Source: an uncultured Oscillospiraceae bacterium (GTDB lineage: Bacteria > Bacillota_A > Clostridia > Oscillospirales > Acutalibacteraceae). From it: a stretch of DNA of 64,000 nt. The position numbers and the translations under genes were made by a program. Positions 31,661 through 39,027 of the stretch are shown piece after piece. The notes below the pieces were generated by a model. The model was not told the origin of the DNA and did no database searches. It saw only the letters and a list, made by a program, of their open reading frames with translations. Position 1 is the first letter of the stretch; each line of letters starts with the position of its first letter. The stretch is from NCBI GenBank assembly GCA_910587995.1, contig CAJUNS010000006.1, forward strand, positions 13,742 through 77,741, written 5' to 3'.

Positions 31661-31689
31661 ATTATACCGCAAAATGGGAAAAGATTCAA
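31661..31689 (-). promoter_or_regulatory. sigma-A promoter of prfC
   Basis: Minus strand TTGAAT (31689-31684), 17-bp spacer, TATAAT (31666-31661). The rest of the 31559-31965 gap contains a partial family-B repeat and the BlaI-type promoter. Confidence 0.82.
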
Positions 31690-31699
31690 GGGCGATGTT

Positions 31700-31740
31700 G
31701 GGGCGGGGAAACACGAAAAACTCCTCGAAATGGATAGTCC
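31700..31740. repeat. family B repeat, partial copy (inverted)
   Basis: On the minus strand it reads GGACTATCCATTTCGAGGAG, then TTTTTCGTGTTTCCCCGCCC, matching the left half of the family. The right half of the hairpin and the GATTATC tail are missing. Confidence 0.65.
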
Positions 31741-31860
31741 CTTGGGCCGCGGCCACCCAAAAACCAGGCGGCAAAAAAGCCAGGCGCGCCCCGCCGTTAG
31801 CCAAATTGCCGCCAAAATCTTCCCCACGGGAAAAGCGTTCGTCTTTCTTCCGCTAAACTC

Positions 31861-31889
31861 TTGACAAAAGGGAGAAAAAAGTCTATACT
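31861..31889 (+). promoter_or_regulatory. sigma-A promoter of the BlaI/BlaR1-like operon
   Basis: TTGACA (31861-31866), 17-bp spacer, TATACT (31884-31889). An inverted repeat ATAGA-N9-TCTAT (31901-31919) at the transcription start is a candidate operator for the repressor encoded next. Confidence 0.85.
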
Positions 31890-31965
31890 TATAATAAAGC
31901 ATAGAGATGAAACTTCTATCTTCAGTGCTTTGCCCTGCAGGTCGGGAGCGAAAGGAGGTGAAACC

Positions 31966-32379
31966 ATGCGGGAGTTTACGCTTACCAAAACCGAGGAAAA
32001 GGTGATGCTGTTCCTTTGGGACCAGGGCAGGCCGCTGAGCGTGCAGGAAATGCTGGAGGCTTGGGATGGCGATGGCAAAACATGGAAGGACAACTACATG
32101 CGGGCCATTGTCCACTCTCTGGAAGAAAAGGAAGCCTTGGAGTTCTGCAACCTGGAGCGCCGGGGCAACCGGTATGCCAGGCGCTTTCAGCCGGCCTACT
32201 CCAAAAAGGAATACTATTCCCATCTGGTAAAGCGCGGCGGCCTCAGCGCCAGCGAGATGGTGAAGGTTGAGGCGGTTGCCTTGGCAGCCAGCGGCGACCA
32301 GCAAGGAATGGATGCCCTCATCCACGAGCTGGAAGAGATCATCGAAGAATACCGGAGGAGGGACGATGACGCCAAGTGA
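31966..32379 (+). CDS. BlaI/MecI/CopY-family repressor
   Basis: A 137-residue winged-helix repressor. The N-terminus FTLTKTEEKVMLFLWDQGRP and the recognition-helix region (KTWKDNYMRAIVHSLEEKEA) are those of the penicillinase-repressor family; the C-terminal helices (residues 90-130) are the dimer region. In the best-known systems it is cleaved or inactivated when the BlaR1 sensor next door detects a beta-lactam, which is the expected partner here. AAAGGAGGTG precedes ATG 31966. Its stop overlaps the next start (GTGA). Confidence 0.92.
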   Translation: MREFTLTKTEEKVMLFLWDQGRPLSVQEMLEAWDGDGKTWKDNYMRAIVHSLEEKEALEFCNLERRGNRYARRFQPAYSKKEYYSHLVKRGGLSASEMVKVEAVALAASGDQQGMDALIHELEEIIEEYRRRDDDAK

Positions 32380-33485
32380 GCATAACGATTTTTTCGTTTG
32401 CCATGTCGGTTCTGTTCAGCACCATATTCATCGCGGCCATTCATGTGCTGCGAAACCGGGATTTCTTTCTTCGCTCCTTTGGCGTGCACACCATTTTGTT
32501 TTTATACGCGCTGTGCTTTTTCCGCGCGTTGGTGGTGCTGGAGCTGCCCTTTGCCCTGCCGGTGGGCCTGCGCAGCGCCTACAGCCAGGCGTTTGAGGCG
32601 CTGTGGTCCGCCCGCATGCAGGTGGATGACGCCAGCATCCGGCTGCCGCTGGTTTTGTGCGGCGTGTGGCTGGTGGTTGCGGCCACCCTCATCCTTCAGT
32701 TCTTCTGGATGAACCAGAAGGTGGCGCAAAAGCTGTCCTGGTGCTGCGGCAGCCCGACCTCTTTTGCCGGGGGAGTGCTGGCCCGTGTCAAAAGCGAGTC
32801 CCGGCGCAAGCCGGACGTCAGCCTCTGTGTCTGCCCGATGTTGGATGTACCCATGGGAATAGGGGTTTTTCAAAAGCAGATTCTTCTGCCCGACGCCGCC
32901 TATACCCGGGAGGAGACCTATTACATCCTAAAGCATGAGTACGCTCACTTTTGCAACCGGGATTTACTCATCAAATTTCTGGTCCGGATGTTCTGCTGTG
33001 TGTTTTGGTGGAACCCTGCGGTGTACCTGCTCAAGCGGGACATTGCCCAGATTTTGGAGATTAAATGCGACATGAAGGCCACGGAAGGCTTTAGCAAAAA
33101 GGAGAGGCTGGAGTACTTGCTGACCATTGTCCGCGTTTTAAAGGGCGTGGACGACCCCGACCCCGGAGCGTCCTCCATCCTGGCAACGGGAATGATTTGC
33201 CGGAAAAACGGGGGCGACATTCGGGAGCGTTTCGAGCTGATGGCCAGAGAGGCGCGGCCGGTGGGCCGTGTGTGCCAGGGCGCGTTTTTAAGCTTGGCCG
33301 TAACGGCGGTTGTGCTCTCCTATACTTTTGTGCTTCAGTCCGCCTTTGACCCTCCGGTGGAGGATATCTTTACAGACAGCTCAGTGCAGGAGATAGATAC
33401 AATTGGAGAAATATATTGTGCAAGAAAAAAGCGGGAAATATACGTTGGTTTTAGCAACTGGCGAGAAAGTCCCGATCAGCGATAA
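32376..33485 (+). CDS. BlaR1/MecR1-like M56 membrane metalloprotease
   Basis: A 369-residue protein with four membrane segments: three in residues 1-110 and one near residue 310. A cytoplasmic M56 zinc protease domain carries HEYAH (the HExxH motif, about residue 190) and a downstream Glu in AQILEIKCDMKA. There is no penicillin-binding sensor domain after the last membrane segment, only about 45 residues, so the inducer is not evident. GTG 32376 overlaps the repressor stop. The last 30 codons (from about 33400) look unlike protein, while another frame there does; see the 33403 entry. The 3' end may therefore be frameshifted. Confidence 0.85.
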   Translation: MSITIFSFAMSVLFSTIFIAAIHVLRNRDFFLRSFGVHTILFLYALCFFRALVVLELPFALPVGLRSAYSQAFEALWSARMQVDDASIRLPLVLCGVWLVVAATLILQFFWMNQKVAQKLSWCCGSPTSFAGGVLARVKSESRRKPDVSLCVCPMLDVPMGIGVFQKQILLPDAAYTREETYYILKHEYAHFCNRDLLIKFLVRMFCCVFWWNPAVYLLKRDIAQILEIKCDMKATEGFSKKERLEYLLTIVRVLKGVDDPDPGASSILATGMICRKNGGDIRERFELMAREARPVGRVCQGAFLSLAVTAVVLSYTFVLQSAFDPPVEDIFTDSSVQEIDTIGEIYCARKKREIYVGFSNWRESPDQR

Positions 33486-33537
33486 GACTGTTGAAGTCTA
33501 CGCTTCTTGCGGCATTGAAATAAAAGTGGAGGAATAA
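33403..33537 (+). CDS. out-of-frame continuation of the M56 gene, or a separate 44-residue ORF
   Basis: The frame EKYIVQEKSGKYTLVLATGE, then KVPISDKTVEVYASCGIEIK, ending VEE, has strong protein character. It ends at TAA 33535-33537, and its final codons carry the ribosome binding site of the next gene. It may begin at TTG 33403 (AGGAG 10 nt upstream), overlapping the M56 gene. Alternatively, a one-base deletion near 33400 cut it from the M56 protein, where a soluble extracytoplasmic tail would make sense. The region is AT-richer than its neighbours. Confidence 0.5.
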   Translation: MEKYIVQEKSGKYTLVLATGEKVPISDKTVEVYASCGIEIKVEE

Positions 33538-33539
33538 CA

Positions 33540-33671
33540 ATGGACGGAATTATGCCTCACGCAGATGTAATTGTACTTAAGCAGCGGATGTATCAGGGCC
33601 GGTTGCAATACCGCCGCTGGAACGAGACCAGAGGATACTGGGTTGATCCTTACTGGATCGATGTGAACTAA
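33540..33671 (+). CDS. small 43-residue protein with WVDPYWID motif
   Basis: ATG 33540 follows GGAGG (33528-33532) by 7 nt. The product is MDGIMPHADVIVLKQRMYQG, then RLQYRRWNETRGYWVDPYWI, then DVN. It has no signal or membrane segment, and it is rich in aromatic and basic residues in a pattern (GRLQYRRWN...YWVDPYWI) that I associate with very small clostridial proteins of unknown function. It is probably in the same transcript as the M56 gene, before the terminator at 33698. Confidence 0.75.
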   Translation: MDGIMPHADVIVLKQRMYQGRLQYRRWNETRGYWVDPYWIDVN

Positions 33672-33697
33672 TCCTCAAAACAAACATCCCCCCGAAT

Positions 33698-33728
33698 GAA
33701 GCCTACAGCTTTGTAGGTTTCTTTTTTT
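33698..33728 (+). terminator. terminator of the BlaI/M56/small-protein operon
   Basis: GAAGCCTACA (33698-33707) pairs with TGTAGGTTTC (33712-33721), followed by seven Ts. Confidence 0.88.
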
Positions 33729-33785
33729 GTGCGCGGCCCTTGGGTTTCCCAAAGCTTACCGGTCCAGTTTTTGCATTGCCAATAA

Positions 33786-33830
33786 GCAAATGGCTTGATA
33801 GCCAGCGTAAGAGCAAGTAAGCCTTAAATT
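33786..33830. repeat. family C intergenic segment, short copy
   Basis: GCAAATGGCTTGA, then CAGCG, then CAAGTAAGCCT-AAAT, leading into a terminator-like hairpin. The same blocks in the same order, spread over about 220 bp, occur at 57664-57875 before another hairpin. Confidence 0.4.
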
Positions 33831-33931
33831 GAAACCCCGGAGAACGCAACTCTCCGGGGTTTCGCTTTGGTGTGAATTTGTGAGCCTCATCTTCACGGCT
33901 CTATTATAGCACAGTCCTTTGCAAAACGCAA
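33831..33931 (-). ncRNA. candidate short minus-strand transcript
   Basis: The minus-strand promoter TTGCGT (33931-33926), 17-bp spacer, TATAAT (33908-33903) points to a start near 33896. A perfect 13-bp hairpin GAAACCCCGGAGA/TCTCCGGGGTTTC (33863-33831) ends the unit after about 65 nt. There is no ORF inside. The T-run is weak, so this is only a candidate. The rest of the 33672-34322 gap is hairpins (34031-34096) and the promoter at 34204. Confidence 0.35.
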
Positions 33932-34030
33932 TAGGAATTTAATTTCCTGGTGCATCCACAAAGAAGAGTTTATGACGAAATTTTGGCCTTCGGCGATTAA
34001 GGGGCTTTGGTCTCGCCTGCCGACTCGGTC

Positions 34031-34096
34031 GGTTGCTGGACGCGTGCCGCTGGCACGCAGCAACCCCTAAAAACCCCACCACCTTTGAAAAGGTGG
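34031..34096. other. two strong hairpins in the gap before the NfnA-like gene
   Basis: GGTTGCT...AGCAACC encloses GCGTGCC-GCT-GGCACGC (34031-34065), followed by CCACCTT-TGAA-AAGGTGG (34079-34096). No gene lies on either strand here. They may be remnants of a dispersed element. Confidence 0.45.
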
Positions 34097-34203
34097 ACGA
34101 AACTTTTACTATTTGTTCGCCGGAGCCTTGCTTTTAAACTCTTCGCTTTAGAGACTCCCTTAATTTCCATGTGTGCCGAAAACTCCCTTTTGCATTTTTT
34201 CCA

Positions 34204-34232
34204 TTGCCAAACTGCGTTTGCGGTGGTATAAT
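34204..34232 (+). promoter_or_regulatory. sigma-A promoter of the NfnAB/GltA-type operon
   Basis: TTGCCA (34204-34209), 17-bp spacer, TATAAT (34227-34232). Confidence 0.85.
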
Positions 34233-34322
34233 AAAGTAGTCTTTTCTCCGGAAATCTGGCGGGCTCTTTTGCAAGGGGAAGGGCCCGCCCTATCATACTT
34301 GTGTGTAAAGGTTGTGAAGCCA

Positions 34323-35177
34323 TTGTACCGAATCGTGAAAAAAAAGCCCCTTAATCCCACCGTCACCTGGATGGATGTGGAGGCCCCCGCCGTGGCGCGC
34401 AAGGCGGAGCCCGGCCAGTTCATCATCCTGCGGGTGGACGAAAACGGCGAGCGAATCCCCCTCACGGTGGCCGGTTTTGACCGGGAGGCGGGCACGGTCA
34501 CCATTATTTTTCAAATTGTGGGGGCCACCACCGAAAAGCTAAACCGCAAGCAAGAGGGCGAGTTTATACAAGATTTTGTGGGCCCATTGGGTGTGCCCAC
34601 CCATACCCAGGGCCTGGAGAAGGTGGCTGTGGTAGGCGGCGGCGTGGGCTGCGCCATTGCGTACCCCGTGGCCAAAAAGCTTTACCAGCAGGGCTGCCAA
34701 ATTCATTCCATTGTGGGTTTCCGCAGCAAAGAGCTGGTAATTTTGGAGGAGGAATTTGCAGCCGCCAGCACCAAATTTTGCAAAATGAGCGACGATGGTT
34801 CCTGGGGCGAGAAGGGCTTGGTGACCGACGCCCTGCGCCGCCTGATTGAAAGCGGGGAGCGCTACGACCGGGTGATTGCCATTGGGCCGCTGATTATGAT
34901 GAAGTTTGTCACAAAGCTTACCAAAGAATTTAATATTCCCACTACCGTCAGTATGAATCCCATTATGATTGACGGAACCGGCATGTGTGGGGGATGCCGC
35001 CTGAGTTTGATTCAAAATGGCCAGCGGGTCACCAAGTTTGCCTGTGTGGATGGCCCGGACTTCGACGGTTTTGAGGTAGACTTTGACGAGGCCATGGCCC
35101 GAAGCGCCATGTACCGGGACTTCGAGCGCCACGCCCATGAGGAGGCCTGCAATCTGTTCAGAGGGGGAAAAGTATAA
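34323..35177 (+). CDS. NfnA-like FAD/NAD-binding subunit (sulfide/dihydroorotate dehydrogenase-like)
   Basis: A 284-residue ferredoxin-reductase-fold subunit. The N-terminal FAD domain has the EPGQFIILRVDENGERIPLT motif, followed by an NAD-binding stretch EKVAVVGGGVGCAIAYPVAK and a C-terminal iron-sulfur Cys cluster (GTGMCGGCRLSL, then FACVDGPDFDGFEVDF) as in PyrK. With the next gene it matches the NfnAB pair (NADH-dependent reduced ferredoxin:NADP oxidoreductase), which bifurcates electrons in anaerobes; annotation as a GltA partner is equally common. I chose TTG 34323 because family members start (M)Y(K/R)IVxKK; AAAGG lies about 11 nt upstream. Confidence 0.88.
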   Translation: MYRIVKKKPLNPTVTWMDVEAPAVARKAEPGQFIILRVDENGERIPLTVAGFDREAGTVTIIFQIVGATTEKLNRKQEGEFIQDFVGPLGVPTHTQGLEKVAVVGGGVGCAIAYPVAKKLYQQGCQIHSIVGFRSKELVILEEEFAAASTKFCKMSDDGSWGEKGLVTDALRRLIESGERYDRVIAIGPLIMMKFVTKLTKEFNIPTTVSMNPIMIDGTGMCGGCRLSLIQNGQRVTKFACVDGPDFDGFEVDFDEAMARSAMYRDFERHAHEEACNLFRGGKV

Positions 35178-35224
35178 AAATAAATTTTTATGCTTTCCTG
35201 TTTTGTTAGAAAGGATGAAAACCA

Positions 35225-36610
35225 ATGCCGAATATGTCGCTGAAAAAGAACGAAATGCCCTCTCAGGAGCCCCATATCCGCAGCCAAAATTTTAAAGAAG
35301 TGGCCCTAGGCTACACGGCTGAACAGGCTGTGGATGAAGCCAAGCGCTGTCTCAATTGCAAAAACCGCCCCTGCGTCGGCGGCTGCCCGGTCAACATTTT
35401 AATTCCGGACTTCATCGCCAAAATGGCCGAAGGGGACTTTGAGGGGGCCTATCAGGTCATTGCTCAAAGCAGCGCCCTGCCCGCAGTGTGCGGGCGGGTC
35501 TGCCCCCAGGAGAGCCAGTGCGAAAAGTACTGTGTTCGGGGCGTAAAGGGCGAGCCCGTAGCCATTGGCCGCTTAGAGCGCTTTGCCGCCGACTGGCACA
35601 ACGAACACTCCACCGAGGCCCCGGCCAAGCCCGAAAGCAACGGACACAAGGTGGCCGTAATCGGCTCCGGCCCCTCGGGCCTCACCTGCGCCGGGGACCT
35701 GGCCCGGCTGGGCTATGAGGTAACGGTGTTCGAGGCCCTGCACACAGCGGGGGGCGTGCTGGTGTACGGCATCCCGGAGTTCCGCCTGCCCAAAGCCATT
35801 GTGCAAAAGGAAATTGACGGTTTGAAAGCCATGGGCGTCAAAATTGAGACCAATATGGTCATTGGCCGGGCGCTCTCCATTGATGAACTTTTAGAAGACG
35901 GTTTCGAGGCCGTGTTTATTGGTTCCGGCGCGGGCCTGCCCCGGTTTATGAACATACCCGGTGAGAACCTCAAGGGCGTGTACTCCGCCAACGAGTTTTT
36001 AACCCGCGTCAACCTGATGAAGGCCTACCAGCACGGCAGCGATACGCCCATTCAGCGGGCCAGGCGGGTGGCCGTGGTGGGCGGCGGCAACGTGGCCATG
36101 GATGCCGCAAGATGCGCCAAGCGTCTGGGGGCCGAAGAGGTATATATTGTGTACCGCCGCTCCGAGGCCGAGCTGCCCGCCCGGGCGGAAGAGGTGGAGC
36201 ACGCCAAAGAAGAGGGCGTGGTCTTCAAGCTGCTGAACAACCCCACAAAAATTTTGGGGGACGAGGCTGGCGCGGTGTGCGGCATGGAATGCCTGGAAAT
36301 GGAGCTGGGCGAGCCAGACGCCAGCGGCCGCAGGCGGCCGGTTGAAAAGGCCGGAAGCGAGTTTGTGCTGGACCTGGACTGTGTGATTATGGCCATTGGC
36401 ACCAGCCCCAACCCGCTGATTAAATCCACCACAGCGGGGCTGGAGACCCAGAAATGGGGCGGCATTATCGTCAACGAAGAGACGGGCCTCACCAGCCGGC
36501 CCAACGTGTACGCGGGCGGAGACGCGGTCACGGGGGCGGCTACGGTTATTTTGGCCATGGGCGCGGGCAAAACCGCCGCGCGGGCCATTCATCAGCAGCT
36601 TAACGGATAA
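35225..36610 (+). CDS. gltA: NADPH-dependent glutamate synthase small-subunit-like / NfnB-like flavoprotein
   Basis: A 461-residue protein: an N-terminal helical domain with two [4Fe-4S] Cys sets (RCLNCKNRPCVGGCP and CGRVCPQESQCEKYC), then FAD binding (VIGSGPSGLTCAGDLARLGY) and NAD(P) binding (VVGGGNVAMDAARCAKRLGA) domains and the C-terminal GGDAVTGAATVILAMGAGK. This is the GltA/SudA/NfnB architecture. Next to an NfnA-like gene (48-nt gap), it more probably forms the electron-bifurcating NfnAB complex than a glutamate synthase, since no gltB large subunit is present. AAAGGA lies 9 nt before ATG 35225. A family-A repeat follows its stop. Confidence 0.88.
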   Translation: MPNMSLKKNEMPSQEPHIRSQNFKEVALGYTAEQAVDEAKRCLNCKNRPCVGGCPVNILIPDFIAKMAEGDFEGAYQVIAQSSALPAVCGRVCPQESQCEKYCVRGVKGEPVAIGRLERFAADWHNEHSTEAPAKPESNGHKVAVIGSGPSGLTCAGDLARLGYEVTVFEALHTAGGVLVYGIPEFRLPKAIVQKEIDGLKAMGVKIETNMVIGRALSIDELLEDGFEAVFIGSGAGLPRFMNIPGENLKGVYSANEFLTRVNLMKAYQHGSDTPIQRARRVAVVGGGNVAMDAARCAKRLGAEEVYIVYRRSEAELPARAEEVEHAKEEGVVFKLLNNPTKILGDEAGAVCGMECLEMELGEPDASGRRRPVEKAGSEFVLDLDCVIMAIGTSPNPLIKSTTAGLETQKWGGIIVNEETGLTSRPNVYAGGDAVTGAATVILAMGAGKTAARAIHQQLNG

Positions 36611-36612
36611 GT

Positions 36613-36725
36613 TGGGAAACGCACTTGAAAATCGGTATCTACTGCTTTTCAAGCAGGGTGGCGCGGGCGTGCCCTTGCCGCCAGGTTCAAAAGAAGTATC
36701 ACCTCTTTTGAACTGTGTTAACGAT
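36613..36725. repeat. family A palindromic repeat, copy 3 (inverted)
   Basis: Begins GGGAAACGCACTTGAAAATC and ends AACTGTGTTAACGAT. It has the same two hairpins and GC-rich core as the plus copies, in reverse order. It sits 3 nt after the GltA-type gene stop. Confidence 0.88.
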
Positions 36726-36732
36726 CAAGCGT

Positions 36733-36770
36733 AAAAAAAGCCGGGACCCTGGAAGGGCCCCGGCTTTTTT
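36733..36770. terminator. terminator after the GltA-type gene
   Basis: AAAAAAAGCCGGG pairs with CCCGGCTTTTTT around an 11-nt loop. It can act in both directions. Confidence 0.88.
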
Positions 36771-36865
36771 CATTGGTCTAACATGGCTGTTTCCCTGTGC
36801 GGCCCAAAGCGAGCGCGCCAGGAAATTTTCTTACACACGGTTTATGCGGGCGGTCCCCGTCATGG

Positions 36866-37552
36866 TTAGGTGTAGCAGAAATAAATGGTGGTTCCCAGTA
36901 TCGAGTCATAATAGCTGGTGTACAGCCCGCTGCCGGTGATCATCCCGCACTGCCCGGTTACATTGGGGGGGCAGATGCTGCCGTTTTCCAGCAGGTAACG
37001 GGCGTTGTCCACAACCCGCTGGCTGGGCGTCCAGTGAATGGACCCATTGTACACCGGCCCATACTGTCCCGGCTGGTAGATGACCTCCCGAATACTGTTG
37101 GGGAAGTGCTCGCTGTTCACCCGGTTAAGCACCACGCTGCCCACCATCCGCTGCACCCAGTCGGGTATCCAGTCGCAGCCAGCCTCCGCGTTGATGATGC
37201 GGGCCAAAAGGTCCAGGTCCTCGTCCGTGTATTTGGGCCGCGAGTCCCGCTCAATTGCCGCCAGAATTTCCGCCGCGGTGGTGTAGTCGGTGAAGTAGCT
37301 GGTCTCCGGGTATTCGGATCCCTCTTGGCGGATTTTCAAGTTTCGCTGCTGTTCATAAATAGCCCCCACCTGTAGGGCATAGGCGCTCCCGTCGGCCAGC
37401 GTCCGCTTCATCTCCACCATATAGTTCAGCTTAGGGTCAAATCCGGTGACCGTGATGTAGTCCGAAAGACCCTTGGCCGAGGCCTGGAGCCCCAGCATTG
37501 GCATGCACAGCAGCAGCGCCGCCAGCAGCGCCGGAATGAATCTCTTCCTCAT
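36866..37552 (-). CDS. SleB-type cell wall (spore cortex) hydrolase
   Basis: A 228-residue secreted protein: signal peptide at residues 1-27 (RKRFIPALLAALLLCMPMLG, cleavage after LQASA), a linker, and a C-terminal Hydrolase_2 domain at about 105-228. The domain has the catalytic Glu in LLARIINAEAGC, then VGSVVLNRVNSEHFPNSIRE, VIYQPGQYGPV and the YDSILGTTIYF end. SleB/CwlJ enzymes are lytic transglycosylases that open the cortex during germination; an N-terminal peptidoglycan-binding domain is absent here, so a vegetative wall role is also possible. AAAGGA lies 9 nt before ATG 37552. Confidence 0.88.
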   Translation of the reverse strand: MRKRFIPALLAALLLCMPMLGLQASAKGLSDYITVTGFDPKLNYMVEMKRTLADGSAYALQVGAIYEQQRNLKIRQEGSEYPETSYFTDYTTAAEILAAIERDSRPKYTDEDLDLLARIINAEAGCDWIPDWVQRMVGSVVLNRVNSEHFPNSIREVIYQPGQYGPVYNGSIHWTPSQRVVDNARYLLENGSICPPNVTGQCGMITGSGLYTSYYDSILGTTIYFCYT

Positions 37553-37783
37553 GAGGCACGTTCCTTTCCTTGCCAGTGGGGCCCTGCCAGGCCCCGCCCT
37601 GGTTATTTGGTGTGACGCGGAAAGTATCTGCCATTTTTTGGAAGCTTATTCAGTTCCGGCCGCCAAAACATACTTGCCACGCCCAACGGCTCTCATTTTA
37701 TCATCCCGGCGCTGTGAAGTCTGTTGAAGCATTGAGGTCAGAACCTGCCGCCTTTGCCCGGCTTGGCTGGGTTTGGGGGGCAT

Positions 37784-37847
37784 TATAGTAAACACACTTG
37801 AAAAACGGTACATACCGATTTTCAAGCTGGGCAACTGTGTTAACGAT
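37784..37847. repeat. family A palindromic repeat, internally deleted copy 4
   Basis: 64 bp: TATAGTAAACACACTTG, the hairpin TTGAAAAACGGTA/TACCGATTTTCAA, then CAACTGTGTTAACGAT. The GC-rich core and second hairpin are missing. The right end runs into luxS and supplies its stop codon. Confidence 0.85.
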
Positions 37848-38307
37848 TGGTCTCGTATTGCAGCTTTTCTTCTGTCCAATGGGCCAGCACGTCCAGCATG
37901 TCCTGGGCGGCGGCCCGGGCCCCGGGCAGGTCGTGTTCCTGGTAGTTGCCGCATTCCTTGCGCTCGCTGCCAGGAATTTTCCCCTCAAAGGCGGCGATAA
38001 ACCGGAAGCACTCCTTGACCAGCTGGATGGCCTGCCCGCCGGAGACGGAGTCCCGCAGCAAAAAGTAGAAGCCGGTCCGGCAGCCCATGGGGCCAATGTA
38101 GATTACCTGCGGGGAGAGCTCCGTGTTGCGGGCATAGGTGGCAAACAGGTGCTCGAAGGTGTGCAGGGCGCCATTGGTCAGATAATCGCCCATATTGGGC
38201 TTTTTCATGCGGATGTCATAGGTGACCACGTCCCCGTCAACCCGTGAGATATACATGCCTTTTTCCAGTTTGTCATGGTCAACGGTAAAGCTGGCGATTT
38301 TCTTCAT
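37840..38307 (-). CDS. luxS: S-ribosylhomocysteine lyase
   Basis: A 155-residue metalloenzyme that splits S-ribosylhomocysteine to homocysteine and DPD, the AI-2 precursor, in the activated methyl cycle. Metal ligands are visible: the two His of HTFEHLFAT and the Cys of ERKECGNY; the catalytic Cys is in GPMGCRTGFYFLL. ATG 38307 follows GGAG by 7 nt. The last codon and the TAA stop (37842-37840) lie within the end of a family-A repeat, so the C-terminus was set by that insertion. The promoter is at 38339-38367. No other methyl-cycle gene is adjacent. Confidence 0.95.
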   Translation of the reverse strand: MKKIASFTVDHDKLEKGMYISRVDGDVVTYDIRMKKPNMGDYLTNGALHTFEHLFATYARNTELSPQVIYIGPMGCRTGFYFLLRDSVSGGQAIQLVKECFRFIAAFEGKIPGSERKECGNYQEHDLPGARAAAQDMLDVLAHWTEEKLQYETNR

Positions 38308-38338
38308 GTTTTTGCTCCTTCGCAAGTGGTTTTTTGTT

Positions 38339-38367
38339 ATTATACCATATTGTCGGAGAGAAGTCTA
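38339..38367 (-). promoter_or_regulatory. sigma-A promoter of luxS
   Basis: Minus strand TAGACT (38367-38362, weak), 17-bp spacer, TATAAT (38344-38339). Confidence 0.65.
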
Positions 38368-38459
38368 CCATATCTTGTGAAGGACAGGATGGAGAATTCA
38401 TAGGCAGCGGGGCAAGGCGGGCAGAACGAAAGGATTTCAGCGGCTTATCTGCATTGCGG

Positions 38460-38966
38460 TTATAAATGTTTTACCATAATATAGTCGTCCATCACATACC
38501 CCTGGCCGATGTCCGTTGTCACGCTCTCCGTTGTCTCAAAGCCATAGTGGCGGTAGACCTCATAGGCGTGGGTGTTGTGCTTGTTTACAGTCAGGCGGAT
38601 GCCGCATAGGCCCTCCTGCCGGGCTGCCGCCTCGGCCAAAGCCAGGGCCTCCCGCACCAGCCCCCGGCCCCGGAACTCCGGCGTCAGGTAAACCTTGCTG
38701 AGAAACACCTCATCCTGCCCCTGGTACCGGGGGGCGAAGCCCACAAAGCCGCCAGCCGCGTCCCCTTCCAAGGCCAGATAGTACTGGTAGCCCTCTTCCG
38801 CCATTTGGCTCTTCACCGCCGTGGGGGACTGAAATTTCTCCACCATATACTCCACCTGCCCAGGGGGCAGCAGTTCATCGTAAGTCAAATGCCAAACCCG
38901 TTCCGCCACAGCGCACAGAGCGGCGATCTCTTCCGGGGTTTCCACTTTTTTCCAGGTGATTCCCAT
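38460..38966 (-). CDS. GNAT-family N-acetyltransferase
   Basis: A 168-residue acetyl-CoA-dependent acyltransferase. The pantetheine-binding motif A is visible as FLSKVYLTPEFRGRGLVREA, followed by the LTVNKHNTHAYEVYRHYGFE region typical of GNATs acting on small molecules or protein N-termini. The substrate cannot be told. GGAGG stands 6 nt before ATG 38966. It lies 61 nt after pheA on the same strand and may be the last gene of that operon. Confidence 0.9.
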   Translation of the reverse strand: MGITWKKVETPEEIAALCAVAERVWHLTYDELLPPGQVEYMVEKFQSPTAVKSQMAEEGYQYYLALEGDAAGGFVGFAPRYQGQDEVFLSKVYLTPEFRGRGLVREALALAEAAARQEGLCGIRLTVNKHNTHAYEVYRHYGFETTESVTTDIGQGYVMDDYIMVKHL

Positions 38967-39027
38967 CTGTTTCCTCCATTATGTAAAATATTGGCTGACC
39001 GGACCATACTCCCACCCTGGCCCCGCT

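Noticed and set aside
32454..32712. Penicillin-sensing domain in the BlaR1-like protein
   Set aside because: No SxxK transpeptidase-like motif follows the last membrane segment, so a direct beta-lactam sensor role cannot be claimed.
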